Part shown: positions 10,853 through 25,100 of the stretch, in pieces | Layout: each line of letters starts with the position of its first letter | Numbering within the stretch: the stretch's first letter is position 1 | Assembly: GCF_021730395.1 (NCBI RefSeq) | Contig: NW_026461827.1 | Span: 1-64,000 of the forward strand | Source of the DNA: Mercenaria mercenaria | Lineage: Eukaryota; Mollusca; Bivalvia; Venerida; Veneridae | Length of the DNA: 64,000 bases | Direction: 5' to 3' | Notes under the pieces: model-generated | What the model was told of the DNA's origin: nothing | Seen by the model: only the letters and a program-made list of their open reading frames with translations | Databases searched by the model: none | Made by a program: the position numbers and the translations under genes

Positions 10853-13646
10853 CTGAAAATAGGTGTGTGTTTTTGTGAAAATAACGCTGAAAATCATTTA
10901 ATCAAATACACATTCTAACATGGCTCGATTTGATTTCCAGTTAAACAAAGAAGGAAATCGAACTCTGTGTATTCTGCGATAAACAACGGTTGACGAGCTG
11001 ACCAATAAGAGAGCATTTTGACGTCAATTATGACGCCAAATTGTCGTATGACGCCCGATAATTACTCCTCGGGTAAATGAAGTCCAGCATAATATTTAAT
11101 ATAACAATATGTCAATGAGCATGTCAGAATGAAAACAATCAATGCCTTTGTGCGGTTTATCGTCTTATTTATCACGGTCCATCGTTCAGTTGTTTCAGTA
11201 TTTAACCACTTCAATTCCTACGCATCTGAACTCTGAACTGTGGTAAATTAGACGAAAAACCACTCGAAGGCCTCGATTATTTGTTAATTCAAAAGGTAAA
11301 GAATAACTGTAAATGCATATTCAATCATAGTGTATCATCATTATTTTGATGCAAAATCGACTTCTGGTAGTATTAATTCGTAAATATTCTTTACCTTTGA
11401 ACATATACATATATTATCTATAGAAAATTATAGATGTATATACATAACCTAACAAATGGTGGGGGGGGGGGTTGTGTAAAAGTAATACGAGGTTTGTTCG
11501 ATAAATTCGTGAAATATTTTAATAATCAAAGCCTTGAGACGTCTGGTGGTTGCGGGTTTTGGTATTTTCTGTTTAAATGCCAATCTATAACTATACATGA
11601 ACCCTGCCTGACCTTACATGAACTAAATTGCCAGCTGAAAATCAGTGATGTAACCGTGGGCTGGAATACCTTAACATTGACAGACCTTGTATAATTTAAA
11701 TGGTCAGTGTAAATGGATACAGGTTGTGAAAGAACTGCTGGATCATTGATTATTCATCCCCATTGTTCATGAATGGGACTATTTTGTGTAGCATGTGAAC
11801 ATCATTTGGATGTGATTAGGAATCAAATGAAGATGCTATATGATTGTCAGAAATACACTTGTAACTTTGGTTGCGAGGTAAACCCGCAACCAAAAAGACA
11901 AAATAGTCTTGCGAAATCAGTGAACTTTTACAAACCTTAATTCTAATATATTTACTTTCGCTGGTGTAAATTCCATTAGAATACACTCAATAATGATTCT
12001 TTAACAGGAAAATAAAAGCAGTCAACACTTCCTTACCGCCGGTAAGTGCCATTTTGCTGGTTTGAAATAGTTTTGCTGATTTTTTTTATGTATATTTTGG
12101 TCATTAAAACAGCAGTTATACTGTTGAGCAATTACTGTAATGCACTCCATTAATATTTTACACAAAAATATCTTTACATAGATTTTGTTTATTTGCAAAT
12201 TTTCTCAAATAAAACAATTTTCCAGAGCATTTTCCTACTTCCACTGATGTTGATGGCGTTCCTAAAATGATGAAAAAGGACCTGTCTACGAAATTTCTAT
12301 CTCTAATAGTGAAATACAATTCATTCGTCAAATCAGTCAACGTACAATCCATAACTTATGAATAATATAGACCTGCAACTATCATTCCTAAGACGTTTCA
12401 GTCATATCACACAAACAGTATACTAGGAGAAGTAGTCCGAACAATTTTTTTTTCCAGTAAAATGAATAATGGACGTAACTCCGGAAAAATATTTCGAGCA
12501 GTATGTACCAACGATATGCACATCTTATTTCAATAAATCCCTTAGGCTTCAATGAAATTTGGAGATGGCCATTACTCAGTACAAGATCATTTAAATATGA
12601 ACCTCGTAATACATGCTCAGCTAGAATTTGTACGGATCGTTACTATCAAATTGTTTTCAAATCCTGCTAATTATAAAGCAGTTCGGACAAATTCTATTCA
12701 AAAACTTCTTTTAAGGGACCCTGACTCCACAAAAAAAAAGCGAGGATTCGCACAACAAGGCTTCATAATATCATTTCTGTGAAGATCCGTTTAAATCCTA
12801 GCAGAGGACTTTGGGAAGATAGATCAAGTTATATGAAGAAGGCTAGACGGACGTACATATGACGAAGGCAGAAAAAATGTATCAAATGAAATTAGAAACA
12901 TAGTTTATGGAACTTTTGTAGAATTACTATCTTTTTTTTTAAAGAAATCATCTTATTTTAAATACATGTATATTTTGGAGAGCTCTTGATAAAACACTTT
13001 ACTCATGCTTGGTTAAAGTAACACTTCTAATGTCTTATGAGAACATTCCTATACTAACATTCATTTAAATTGTCCCAAATTTAATTACTTCCTATACAAG
13101 CATAGAACATAACCAAGACTCAGTTTCATTCAGTCCGTTTATATAATACTTGAATGACGTTCTGTCATGAACAATGTCAGCTCATGTAACAGTAAATGAA
13201 ATATTAGAATATCTTGAGAAGACCTCCAGGATTTACAGCACTTTCACAATTCGTTGTCCACATCAACTTAAGCCGACAATGTCTAGTAGCACTATGTTCA
13301 TGCCAATTTTGACAATATTTCGTAAATTCTTAAAGATTTTAGAGCAAAATTCCACGAATTTATTGAACAAACATTGTAATAATTTCAACAGGATATAAAG
13401 ACCTTTTACTCTTGTAACACGTGTTTTTAATAAAACATCTGCTACCATTTAAAATAAAAGTATCCATAATTGTAACTAAAATAGAAAATCTATTATAGAA
13501 TTACCTGATGCTACGTTGTTCCTTATCACTTATTACAGTGATATGCATGTCTGTCTTCTCTTTATGTACATAAGGGAGTGACTCACATAAGGGAGTGCCT
13601 TACTGCACTAATGTCTCAGGCCAATCAAAACATTTTGTTTCACTTT
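10853..13646. other. Presumed 5' flank of avidin gene and AT-rich intergenic DNA
   Basis: It contains a G-run of about 11 at 11461 and CpG-containing sequence with GACGTCAATTATGACGCC near 11020. No exon is recognised. Several open frames of 60-86 codons show neither domain similarity nor splice logic. Confidence 0.4.
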
Positions 13647-13855
13647 TTAACTCTTAGCACGCTGGACACGATTGTTTCTGCCTTTGCGACCAGTGTAGAT
13701 CATGATCAGCCTGCACATCCGTGCAGTCTAATCATGATCTGCATTGTTCGCTATTCCGTCAGTATCTTTTTGGTAAGCACCCCTTTTAACAGTTAATGGT
13801 GCTGTCCAAATTAAAAGATGGACAAGTTCATTATAGAAATTTAGTGGACCACACC
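13647..13855 (+). mobile_element. MITE family M1, copy 3 (diverged)
   Basis: TTAACTCTTAGCACGCTGG at the left and the family core TTTGCGACCAGTGTAGATCA identify it. The central hairpin around CATGATCAGCC / TAATCATGATCTGC is well preserved. The right terminal repeat is decayed. Confidence 0.65.
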
Positions 13856-14972
13856 TGCTGACACGTCTTCCGTAGACATGTTTAGACTGAAGTGGCTACT
13901 TTAAGTTACTGCTTATCCAAGTTGCTCTATTTCATTGACTAATATCGTGTTAGAAAGTCTGATATCGTCGAATAGACTGACATAATTCAGGTCATATGGT
14001 GGTAAAAAACGCCAAGACCTGTCTCAGCATTATTTTATTTTCGAACGGAAACTTGGATTTCTCTGACTTTATTGTGGTAACCCACCGACCTACTATAAGC
14101 TAACAGCTTGACTGCTCGACATGAACGAATTTTTCATTCAAAGTGGGCTTTAGAACCCACCCCAGAGAAGAAACAAGTATGATGATAAAGACTTCACATA
14201 CGGCACGGCAAATTCAAATTATTTTAGGGTAAGCGTAGTTCTTTTAGGAAATAAACGTGTGTGTAAGTGTTGCCAAATATATATATATAAAAAAAAAGAA
14301 AAAAAAACCTAAATAATCATGTATCAAATGTTAGAGTAAATATATAATGTAACCATGGTTTCATGGTAAATTAATCGTTCAACCAGCCCATACCTATGCA
14401 CACACACCTTTTTACCCTATAGTTTTCTCGTCTACTCCTAAAACAGTTTTTACAAATTTATTAAGATGATTTAACAAGTGCAACAGTGTCAAATGGTGCG
14501 TGCCAAAGATAAGATAAGGCTACAATTTCAACGTTTACGTGCAATATACACTTTTCAGACACTTGTACAATGTTGTCCGTATCTTATTCCTTCGTAGAAA
14601 CTAAATCTTTGGCGTTTATGCCTTAGAGTACAATGGAGCTTTACAAATCTTTGTAAAAGACGCGAAAAAAGGTACCAGTAGCTCCCTTGCTTGGCGTTCA
14701 GCATTAAAAGGGAAAGTGGCCTCTTCTCTTATATCCTTGTGGCCATTGATTCCACCACGAGAGTGATAAATATAAGTTTATGTACATTTATGTCTATAAT
14801 GTCTCAATATTTTACATCAAATTGATACGGATATTGAGAGTATCAAAATGTCCCATGTTAAGTACTTTTAATGTGTTTATTATCTATGTCATATCGGTTC
14901 TTTCTGTATTTTATTTTGTTAATTCCTATATATGTTTACGTATTATCATGAATACAAAGAGTGATAATTATA
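13856..14972. other. Non-coding sequence, nothing recognised
   Basis: It contains a short (TA)n/poly-A stretch near 14277-14310. No coding or RNA signal is seen. Confidence 0.45.
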
Positions 14973-15098
14973 GGTTATTAGATTTGTATCGAGAAATATG
15001 CATGATTTTTGCAGCGGAAATATTGCGCGACTTTAGCAACGCAATATTATTCCGCAAAGAAACGAGTGCATATTTTCTTGATGCAAATCTAATAATCC
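14973..15098. mobile_element. Hairpin MITE, family H1, copy 2
   Basis: GGTTATTAGATTTGTATCG at the left pairs with GATGCAAATCTAATAATCC at the right. The centre AATATTGCG...CGCAATATT is shared with the copy at 7103. Confidence 0.7.
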
Positions 15099-15490
15099 TT
15101 TAATTATATACACATTTAAAAATACTACATCAATGCTTCAAATTTGTTATAAAGCCTATGTAGAATTGAAAATATCGTCGAAAAAGAACTTTTAAACGCG
15201 ACGGCATGTATACATGAAACTGACCTCACAAGTGACGTCACTCACCCGATATGAAATTTGAACGTCAATAGAATATTGACGTTTCAGATTCCAATGAAAC
15301 TTAAATGAATTTTTTAATGAGTATGTAATAAAGTATTGAAACGCAGGCATCACAAAGTATTTAGTGTATTACTTCCTTCTTAGCACAGTACTAGTTAATG
15401 GTTCCATACACTGAAATCACGAACATGAGTATGAGAGTAACACGTCTTCCTGTCATGGATTTGGAAATGACTGGGACAATAGTATTTTGA
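15099..15490. other. Non-coding sequence, nothing recognised
   Basis: AT-rich, no features seen. Confidence 0.45.
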
Positions 15491-15768
15491 AGTCAACAGG
15501 GAGAGCGCAGATCTACGGATCTCGGGGTCGTAAGTTCGAGCCCTGGGCGAGGCGTGTGTTCTCTGTCACAACAGTGACGCTTTGATGAAAGATATTGTGC
15601 CTAAAATCATTCGCCCTCTACCTCTGATTAATGTTGGGAAATTGTCAGTTACTTGCGGAGAACAGGTTTGTACTGGCACTGAATCCTGGAACACTGGTTA
15701 GGTTAACTGTCCGCCGATACATAACTCAAATACTGTTGAAAAACGGCTTTAAACCCAAAACAAACAAT
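15491..15768 (+). mobile_element. tRNA-Arg(ACG)-like SINE, copy A1
   Basis: The head contains GATCTACGGATCTCGGGGTC and B-box-like AGTTCGAGCCC. The anticodon loop CTACGGA implies an Arg(ACG) ancestor. The body contains ACCTCTGATTAATGT, GAGAACAGGTTTGTACTGGC and ACTGTTGAAAAACGGC, and the tail is AAACCCAAAACAAAC. It matches the copies at 38519/40424 and 54610. Confidence 0.85.
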
Positions 15769-15772
15769 TAAA

Positions 15773-16882
15773 AAATAGTATTTTGATATGATATTGTTAA
15801 ACATGATGTCTTATGGATGGAATAAAACATCCAAATATAATCCTAACATGGATCTAATCTAGACATACTTGGATTGGAAAGTAGCACATGGGGACTGGGT
15901 GATTTCACGTGACTTAATTTTTACCGATATGCGATTGGCTTATAGCATTTATGGAACGCTGTTTTTGCAATATAGCTGGCACTCTATATGATATATAGAG
16001 AAATGTTTGTGACCTAAATTCTTCATTCATTATTTCATATAATTTATTCAAACGTTCAGCAATGATCATTATCCCTTTGATTTCCTGGATTATGGTCCTG
16101 TGTTGTCTTGCTCTATATGTCAACGAAGTCCAGGTGAAGGCATGAATCATATTTGTGATATAGTAAAGTAGAATGTGAGTTGAGCTTAAAGTTATGTTAG
16201 GGAAATATAGTTATTTTTGCGCAAAACAATAACTTTCCGAATTAAGAAGTACATATTTCATAGATTTACTTGTAAATCAGAGTAAAATAGAATGGAGTAA
16301 TATTTCCTACATTAGAGCGTAATGGTATAATAAAAAACAAGCACGTTATTCACCCATAAGTTTCTTTTTAGGCTGAGTGGTCGCACATACATCAATAACA
16401 CTGGTCTGTGTAACTTCTGGCCGCAGGAAATCTTTCGACTTGTCTATAAATTGTATGTTTTGTATTTAGAGCATCTAGTCGCTCATACATCATAATTATA
16501 ATATGATTTGAGATGAAATAAAGTGTTGTCTATTCTATTGTCTATAAATTTGTTTGAAATTGTATTGTCGCTTTTATGCAAGGCATTCTAAGTCACAGAC
16601 AATAAAAGGAAATACGGCTATTATAAAAATGAATATACTAAAACTTATATTGCAAATACATGTCTAGATTAAATTGAGAAGTGGCGGAAACTTTCACAGC
16701 TCAACTAATGTTGCTTTCACATGACACCTAACTTTAACATTGTCATGCACTAATTAATAAGTAACTTACTCACTGCAAAGTTATGTAACGCGTAAAATGT
16801 AAAATAGACGTTTAAAAGTTAGACTAGAAAAAGAGTGAGGAGAATAGATAATGTTGAACATCGTATGACTGTTGTATGTTTT
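15773..16882. other. Non-coding sequence, nothing recognised
   Basis: No feature is recognised beyond weak open frames. Confidence 0.45.
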
Positions 16883-17245
16883 TTCGTGTTTTAACATCTG
16901 CAGAATCACGAGGGATTGGCTGGTGCCTGATCCCGTTAACGTTTCCCGAGGGATTCTGAAGATGTTACAACACGAAATGAACATGCGCTAACGCTATTGT
17001 AGCATAAATCGCATAAAAACTAACAAATTTCCATGAAACGCGCGGGAATGTCTGCGTTGTTTTATCACGTTGACGTCATTTCATTTTGAATTATCCGTCT
17101 CGGGGCCGTAATGCGTTAACGCTTTGCCACGGAACGCGCATATAATGTGTTTTAACAGCACGTGAGCGCGAGAATCTCGCTGTTAATACACATTTTCTCT
17201 TAGATTCTGCAAATGTTATAACACGAAAAGAACATGCGTTATCCC
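16883..17245. repeat. Cluster of related palindromes
   Basis: TTCGTGTTTTAACATCTGCA at 16883 is inverted at 16952-16976 (GATTCTGAAGATGTTACAAC), forming a 25-bp-arm hairpin. The same right arm recurs at 17212-17236. A second palindrome (GTGTTTTAACAGC with GCTGTTAATACAC) lies at 17148-17191. This may be a decayed foldback element. Confidence 0.5.
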
Positions 17246-18995
17246 TAGGCCAAATACTAGAACATATTCCTACATAATCTTAGATAAAAGCTAGACGAAC
17301 TTCATAAACTTTATGAAATGTCAGCTGTATCATTTCACACATCGTTTATAAATTCATTCACGATTTTCCTAAATATGCGCATTTCTTATCACTTCTTTAT
17401 AATTTCCATTTTACCACATTGATAGAAAAACGCTGTGATTTATGTTTTTGTCCATAAAAGGGGTTAACAAGTCTTGGAAAGTATAGAAGTGCCTTTTCTA
17501 AATTTTGATGTAGGGTTGCCCCATTAAGGCTAGAAACAAGAATATTAAAGGGAACCCATCTAGAGCATAAAACATGTTTTCAGTATATCATTTCCATTGA
17601 AAACAATGAACATATTTAGGTACAGTGCCCTATGTATACTGATTTGAGCTTTTTCAGCAAATTTAAAGTTGTAATGAAAATTCTGATATTCTAAGTGATA
17701 GAAAAACTGGCTTGATACACCATGACTAAGACAATATGCTAAATTTCATTGCAGGTAACATAAATTGAAGTAATTGAAAGTATAAGTCTGGTGTAATGGA
17801 GCCAGTCTGCTGCAATCTTTCTTGGGGACGAGGCTATTAATGAATAGCCGAATGCTCAAAAACTGCGGTTGGAGGCGGAAGGCGGTTCAGCCCCAAGAAA
17901 TGATGGGTAATGGAAAGTACAACACATCTCACGCCTTCTAGCACCGGAGTAAGCGGACTCTGTTACACAGATATTGATTGGACTACATGATCCCAAAGGA
18001 CAAGAAAATGTAACAACACTGAATCGAAGTACGGGGAGACATTTTACAGCCGCCACACAGCACTTAAAGATTGCTGTTGTGATAGTTTATAAAACTTTAT
18101 AAAACTTTATAGAAGATCCTTTAGAAGCATAGGTTGCAACTAGGCAGAATACTATCATGGTAGATAAAAGATACAGATCCATGTATACAGTTCTGTAGGC
18201 TTTCTGTCTGAAGGTGTGTAATTCCTACTGCATCTTTGCCATTATTTTGTAGATAAGTCATGTATTTATTCATTCACAGTATTCATAATAGCATTGTAAA
18301 CATACATTTTATGAATAATAACACAAACATACTGTAAATTAGTAACTGCCTCTGCTGTACAAAATAATAAACTTTAGATTTCTATGGTCTGTGATTGATA
18401 TTGGTATCCAGTAAGTTTTCAACTTCAGTTGTTAACTGAAATAAGATATTAGGACGTTTTAATAACTAGTAATGTTAAAAACATTTTTGCGTGTGTTCCA
18501 TACCGTTACCATCGTTGAAGCATCCGCTGAATGCAAACATTGAACTGCCCTTAAACTGGAGATAATTATGGATCTAGACATGTACACATTTTTAGTATGA
18601 TGTTGGTCCACTAAATTCTAGCGGAATTGATTTACTTTTGATTTTCCATGTATCTCTCATAATTTATTACCAAAGATAAATATATTAAAATGATTCTCGA
18701 ATACATTGCGGAGCAACATAGTTTTGCAGAGATATTCATTGCAAACGATTCATAACAAAGGTGTCTTTTTCTAAATTTTATTTGACAGTTTCAGTAACAT
18801 GATCAGAAGTAAAAACAACAGCAACATGAAACAAACAGATAAGTATAGTTCGCCACTGTGTATCGAGACATGACTGCACTTTAAAATATAGATATTGAAT
18901 ATTCTTGGTTTTTTTTGGTGTTTTGTAATATCACTAAATGTAGTTACACAGGTATACGCAAAACAATAGTTAAAACTGCGTCATCTGGTGGAAGC
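17246..18995. other. Non-coding sequence, nothing recognised
   Basis: A 200-bp GC-richer patch at 17855-18060 lacks splice or protein similarity support. The rest is AT-rich. Confidence 0.4.
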
Positions 18996-19045
18996 ACTTG
19001 ATAGCTCAGGCGGTATAATATGTGCATACATGGTTCGAATAATGC
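18996..19045 (+). other. tRNA-like pol III box pair, degenerate
   Basis: TAGCTCAGGCGG fits an A box and TGGTTCGAATAA a B box. The spacing is shorter than in a tRNA and no cloverleaf forms. It is probably a tRNA relic or a SINE head. Confidence 0.3.
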
Positions 19046-19149
19046 TTTTTATTTTTTGGATTTTAAGTAATGGAACTGAAATGACAAATGACATAAATAA
19101 ATATTTATTGAAAAGGTAGAAAATAAAACAAGAAAATATTAAATAGAAA

Positions 19150-19220
19150 TAGAACGGGATTCAAACTTGTTTGAACACATTTGACCCATACCCATTTTAC
19201 CTACTGAGCTATCCATCCAT
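19150..19220 (-). other. tRNA-like relic
   Basis: On the minus strand TAGCTCAGTAGG (A box) and AGTTTGAATCCC (B box, one change) are separated as in a tRNA. The stems are not convincing. It faces the tRNA-like sequence at 18996. Confidence 0.35.
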
Positions 19221-19224
19221 ATTC

Positions 19225-20276
19225 CAATAACTTACTGCTACTTTAGTAGATTCCGTATTTAATAGATTCCTTATAGTAATTATTTCTTCAAATATATGTA
19301 CTTAATAAAACACATTATATCAACTACTAAAGTTACCCTCAGAAATGAACAGCACAAATATAAAATAAACAGATTCACGAAAAAAGAAACATTGACACAA
19401 CACGCTTACAATGTTTTGATTTAGTTACATATGCACTGAGTGTTACAAAATCACTAAGGGAATGCGAAACAACATCGGAAATAAAAATACGAAAAGCATC
19501 GTCATTTCACTTCGTTGCTTAATCAGTTTATTAAATGACTCATTATTACACCGGTCCTGTATGCGTCTTCTTTTGGTTCAGAGCTTTCTGCAAATATATC
19601 TGGCTTTCGTATGAATCTAATGCCTCCTTTATACTGTCAAAAATAAAATCACCGTTAAGCACATATATGTATCTATATACTTTTAAATGAACTATAAAAA
19701 TTCCGAATAATAATTAATTTCTGTTTAGAATATCATACAACTATTGTATGTGGTACTTCTTGATCTAGTGGATAAAGGTAAAGATAAAACTAAATATTGT
19801 TATTCTGAATTATGCTATTTCGTGTTTATATCCTGGCGTTTTCTGTTGTACGTACATGTTTAAGGCAGTACTGTAATTGTTCTACAATGTAGACATTTTT
19901 AACCATGTTTTTTTCAAGGCATAATTCATCCGAAGAAAATTAAGGCGGTGTGCTTCATTTTGTATTTGATTGATTTGAAAATATTTGCCCTCTGGTAAAT
20001 TTTTGCAATGTGCTCCAATGGGAAAATCGCACTTTTCGCGTATAGAAAGAAGTCTGCAACGTTGATTTTAATGAAACTTTTCGTAGCAGTATACCTATTT
20101 TAATCATAGTATATATCCGTTTGCTTAATGTTTCATAATTCGCCAAATATGAATGGTTGCTTATTTTTATACTATCATTTTACATCCTATCTTATCAAAG
20201 TAACTCTTAGAAAACAATCAGACTGGCTACAGGGTATAAGATGGATTCCTGGCAACATTTGACAGTAGTCAAGCTT
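19225..20276. other. AT-rich non-coding sequence
   Basis: No feature recognised. Confidence 0.45.
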
Positions 20277-22188
20277 TTAAGGGGACGCATACTTTGAAAT
20301 GAGAAAAAAGTGGGTGGGGTATTATAAAATTTACGTGCAAAAAAGTACAAGGTTTTGGTAAATGAAATGAATACTGTTTCAACTGTTATAAGTACACAAA
20401 GGATTGCTCACTAAAATAAAAATGAGAAAAACTGAAACAAGAAAGTTATTGTTGAATTCCATAAGACTTCTTGTGTACATTCAAAATCAACAACTAAGAC
20501 TTTTTGGTGCGAAAATAATAGTGCTTCACTTTGTCCAAACATTTATCAATGTCCTACAGATTCTAATTTAAAGAAAGAATGTGAAATAAGTTCACTGTCT
20601 TGCTTTTCATTTCGCATATGTGAGCTAAAACACATTATTTAGTTTGTTTACAAAGTAGTGCATAAGAAAAGATACGGTGGTCAAGGAATGCCACATTCCA
20701 AAACTAAAAGAGTATATTCCCCTTAATACATTAAACATTTATCGTTACAGAAGTCTAGTGGCTTACAATAAAGGCCTAGAAATGTTGCCATTATTAATTT
20801 TTAGCTTGATATTCATGAACTACAATGCACTTAAATATCAAAACACATTCAACAAACTTTTGAAAATGTATTGTCTTAAAAATCCCTAAAATAAGGTATG
20901 AAATTTGGTTGAGAGGTCCAATCGATATGTATATGTGCAAAAGCAACATTCTAATCTTGTTCACAAAAGTTACTAATACACAGCAGGAATGTCAATGATC
21001 AAAACTGGACGAATATACAGTTATCCTCACTTTAATGTCATTTATAATTTGTCCTTGAATTCTCCACCATACTTTTCATAACTCTGTTTGCACGAGTTGC
21101 ACGAGAATGCTGTCATTCACGTAAAAAAACGGGGTCAAATAAGTTGTAAATGCAATATCATCTAAACGTTATTAATGGATTATGCAGTTCAAGATAAACT
21201 TTATCTCATAACGTAACGAACATGTATAATGTTGTAACAACAACTTTACTTACAATGATTTAAGTAGCAGTCGGTTTATAAGTGACTTTATTGATTCATT
21301 TTGTGTTTTGTTATTGTTGTCAAAAAGTATAACGGAAGTGCCTCACAACTGAAGCGGAAACCAGTTTGATGCGCAAAGTAGTCCACTGTAAGTAATATTT
21401 TTTGACAAATGTCCACAAAAATTAATAATTTTCTATTAAAGACGAATATCTGAATAGGATTCATTATTTGATAAGAAATTATAATCATCGACATGTTTTT
21501 TTTTAAAAAATCGTACACGTGCTGACACCTAAGTTGTCTCCCGTTGTTTATTAGAGTTACCTTTCGTCCGGCGCAGTAATACATTTGCAGTGAATCGCCG
21601 AGAAGTCGTGGGAAAATTAAAAACCATGTAAACAAGCTAAAATTAACCACCTTTTTAAGATGAATTTCAAGTGATCGACATTATGCATTTAACCCGCCTG
21701 ACCTGTGTAGCATCTTAGATATCTGTTCTAAGGTATTCATTGTGTAGAATGTCATGTTATGCCCTTGCAATGCTAATCCCACTCTGATTTTTTTGTTTAC
21801 ATTTTTTATCAATGAGAAATATGGCGTCCATCCCGAGATGAACTGACGTGGCGTTAAATGTTTACATGTTTAAGCAAACCTGGTGTGTTAGAAAGAAAAT
21901 CTCATCCCTTCAATATTATTTGGAACTCTGTTATTGTAAAAAACCTGTTTTTTCCTTATACAAAAGCTTAATATTTTGTGTTGAATGTACTTTCACAAAG
22001 ACCTCTGTTTTCCTATTACATTCATAGTACCACATCCTTATCCACAAAATACTGAATATTACAGGTGTCCATCAGTATTATATCAGTTTAGGAATATGTT
22101 TTTTATTTTCCCACCATCGATTTCTTGAATATGCACCCCTTCCGCATTGCTGTATGAACTGTGAATGTAGCAATATGCGTCCCCTTAA
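20277..22188. mobile_element. TTAA-bounded TIR element (piggyBac-like candidate)
   Basis: TTAAGGGGACGCATA lies at 20277 and its exact inverse TATGCGTCCCCTTAA ends at 22188. TTAA at both edges is the classic piggyBac target duplication. The 1.9-kb interior has no transposase frame, only short unrelated frames, so it would be non-autonomous or decayed. The TIR match is only about 15 bp. Confidence 0.5.
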
Positions 22189-25100
22189 TGGAACTTTGAG
22201 GTACCTTGATGATATTTTAGATATGGACAGCCTATATTTTTCAGAAATAGTGAAACACATTTATCCAAAATAAATAAAAATACAGCTTAACAAGCCTAAT
22301 ATCTCCGATTTAGAATCATTTCTCGTTTTTGGTCTGTTAAAATAATTTTGAAACAAAAATATATTTTTAATTTTGCAGTTGTCAACTTACACCACCTGGG
22401 GATGTCCCTCACGGTGTAACGTTCAAAACTTATTCGTTTTGCAAGAACTGGGTCACAGTTAGAGGATTTTAATGATAGAAATTTTCATATTACCAAAAGG
22501 TTATTACAACAGACTTACCGATATCATAAACTACGGAAGACTTTCACTACATTTTGCTACAAATCGTACATTTTAAGAAATGTAACATAAACCATAAACA
22601 TTCCTAAAACTTGGTCTTACACACCCCACAATGTACTTTATAAACTTCGGAAAATTAAGCATAATGCTTACTTTTATCAAATATGTGTAAAATGTGTAAA
22701 ACGTTATCAAAAGAGGATAATATGCGAAAATCGGTAAGCACAGTGCATGTTTGGTGACTGACCCCTCTGCAGTTATGCTTTCCTATTTGATGGTGCGATG
22801 ACTGTGTAAAACTCCGTGATGCTTTTCTCCTAAATATTGCAAAAAAAACAAAAAAAAAAACAGAGGGAATATGCCAGAAAAGTTAGGCTATTTGAGCTCT
22901 GACTTCATGTATACATATACCCATGTAAAAACGGAGATACCTAAATCTTTGCTATGCGTTTTTAGATTTGGCGGTTTCCTTTCTATAATTTCTCGGATTT
23001 GATTCCAGTTGTAACTACAAAGGGCAGGGCATTATCTGGAACCACTACGTATATAAGAAAGGAAGAACGGGTATAGTAAGGGGCCGATGAGAACCCATGA
23101 GAAAAGGTGGGTTGCTAACACAATACTGGGTTAGAATAAAATTAGTTTCTATGAAACAGATTTCTCATGAAAATAATTTTTAAACATTTTTTTTATTAAT
23201 AATAAGGTGTAAGGAATAGAGCACTATAAGATGTTAAATCTAAACTTAACATTTAAATGGTTTATCGTTTATTTTAGCCTCATACAGTTTAACAATAAAA
23301 CCATCATGATTACAAAGTACATTACAAATCCTCATCATATTGTATATGTACTTTATTTTAGAGAATACAAACGCAACTTACCTATCCCTATTACTTCTAT
23401 CTACATAATGAATCTAGGTAACTGTTGCTTATCGTATCTAAAAAATGTATTGAAATAAACAAGAGCTTCCTTACAAAAAGACACATACTTTGTAGATATG
23501 TTCAGTACCATGGCTTATTTTGCATTTTCGGGTTGAAATGCATTTTGGTGACGCTGTTGCCACTTAAATGTCCGTTCAGATTTCAGATTAAAAGTCCTTT
23601 CTATTTTAAGATTAGTAAGTATGCTATATATTGCATCATTACAACCCTTATAATTACAATAAACTGTAAGAAAACCTATGAGGGAAACGTACATTTTTGC
23701 TTGGGTAAACTATATTGTTGGCAGTTATTGCAAACTGAAATTAAATTGTAAACGGCAGACATAATAGACCTTATTGAAACAAGTCTAGTTTTGCTTACGT
23801 GTCAGCATTTCTCTGTTGAATGAGTTAAGTTAAGTTAAAAAATAATAGCAACAAATAAACATACTTCATACCTTAGTATATAAGTTTCCGGTATGGGGCT
23901 TTCATGTGGGGCACTTGTGTTTTGCAAACTGCTCTTGTTTAATACTTGTTGATTAGTTATGATTGTACAAAATTCCTAATGCAATTTTGGTCATTTTCTC
24001 TCCTTAGTTAAAAGGAAGACTGGTATCGCAATACGTCTTTGTGAGTTGGCTGGAAATGAGCATTTCAATTCAATTTTCTGTTTAAATGAAGTGATATGGG
24101 GAGACATGTGCTTTTATTTAAATCGACCTCCACTTTTTAAAGAGAAAATTATGTTTTGAGATGCTCTCATAAATAGGTAAGGATATCGGATTAGATAATC
24201 AAGCATGCAGTTACCAGTGCGTTAAATAACCCGGGGTTTACAATAAAACTTTGCTATTAAATTTATGTATTTGAAATGTAAATAACGTGCTTCATGTTTT
24301 TCGAAAGCTATGGGAAATGTCAAGTTATAATATTATAAAGTGAATTATTCAAAGAAAAGAATAATAGTTTAAAACTTAAAACTGTTGGGAAAAGTACACC
24401 GGATATTTCGCCTAAGTGATAAAAATAGACACTTCGTTTATTATGTAAGGAAAGATTTTATTACTTTTTTCATTTTTCATACTGATGTACATGTATTTGC
24501 CTAACACTTAGGCGAACCAATAGCTTGATCACACAAAACAACGCTTATGCTAAGTAACTTGTAATTTGGTACATTTGCAGCAGATAATCATATTACTTTG
24601 CAAAATTATATGAATTATTATCTTTATTCATATATTGTATAATTACGGAAGACGTCTACGTACTCTTTCAACAACACTCACATATATGGGTATTTATATC
24701 ATTTCCTTTAGTTTTAAGATATATAAAAAACAGATTCATATTTGAAAAATATTAACAATTATTTCTACCTATGTCCGTAAAATCATCACGTGTGTGTGTG
24801 CAGACACATTACTGTGAGCAAGGTTTAAAAAAGTACACATACCTAATAAATTTCTCACTAATTAGCACAGTACTCACGTTTAAGTCCACTAAAAACTGAA
24901 AGTTTTATTTTACAAATGACTGTTATAATGGATATTTAACGCAGCTCTACAAACACAGTTAAATTATATATTTCGCAAAGTTAAATTCATTTGATGAGGA
25001 TTTTCTATATTTTACGTAGTTTAATTTAGTGAAAGATGCAAATTGAATATTTTGAAAAGTGCATTTCTCGTTTAGGTTAATTCATTTGATATTGAGAAAG

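Noticed and set aside
12552-12782. 76-codon plus-strand frame as an exon
   Set aside because: No acceptor or donor of quality, AT-driven composition and no recognisable motif.
17856-18056. Minus-strand 66-codon frame in a GC-richer patch
   Set aside because: No domain similarity, no splice logic and no matching downstream exon.
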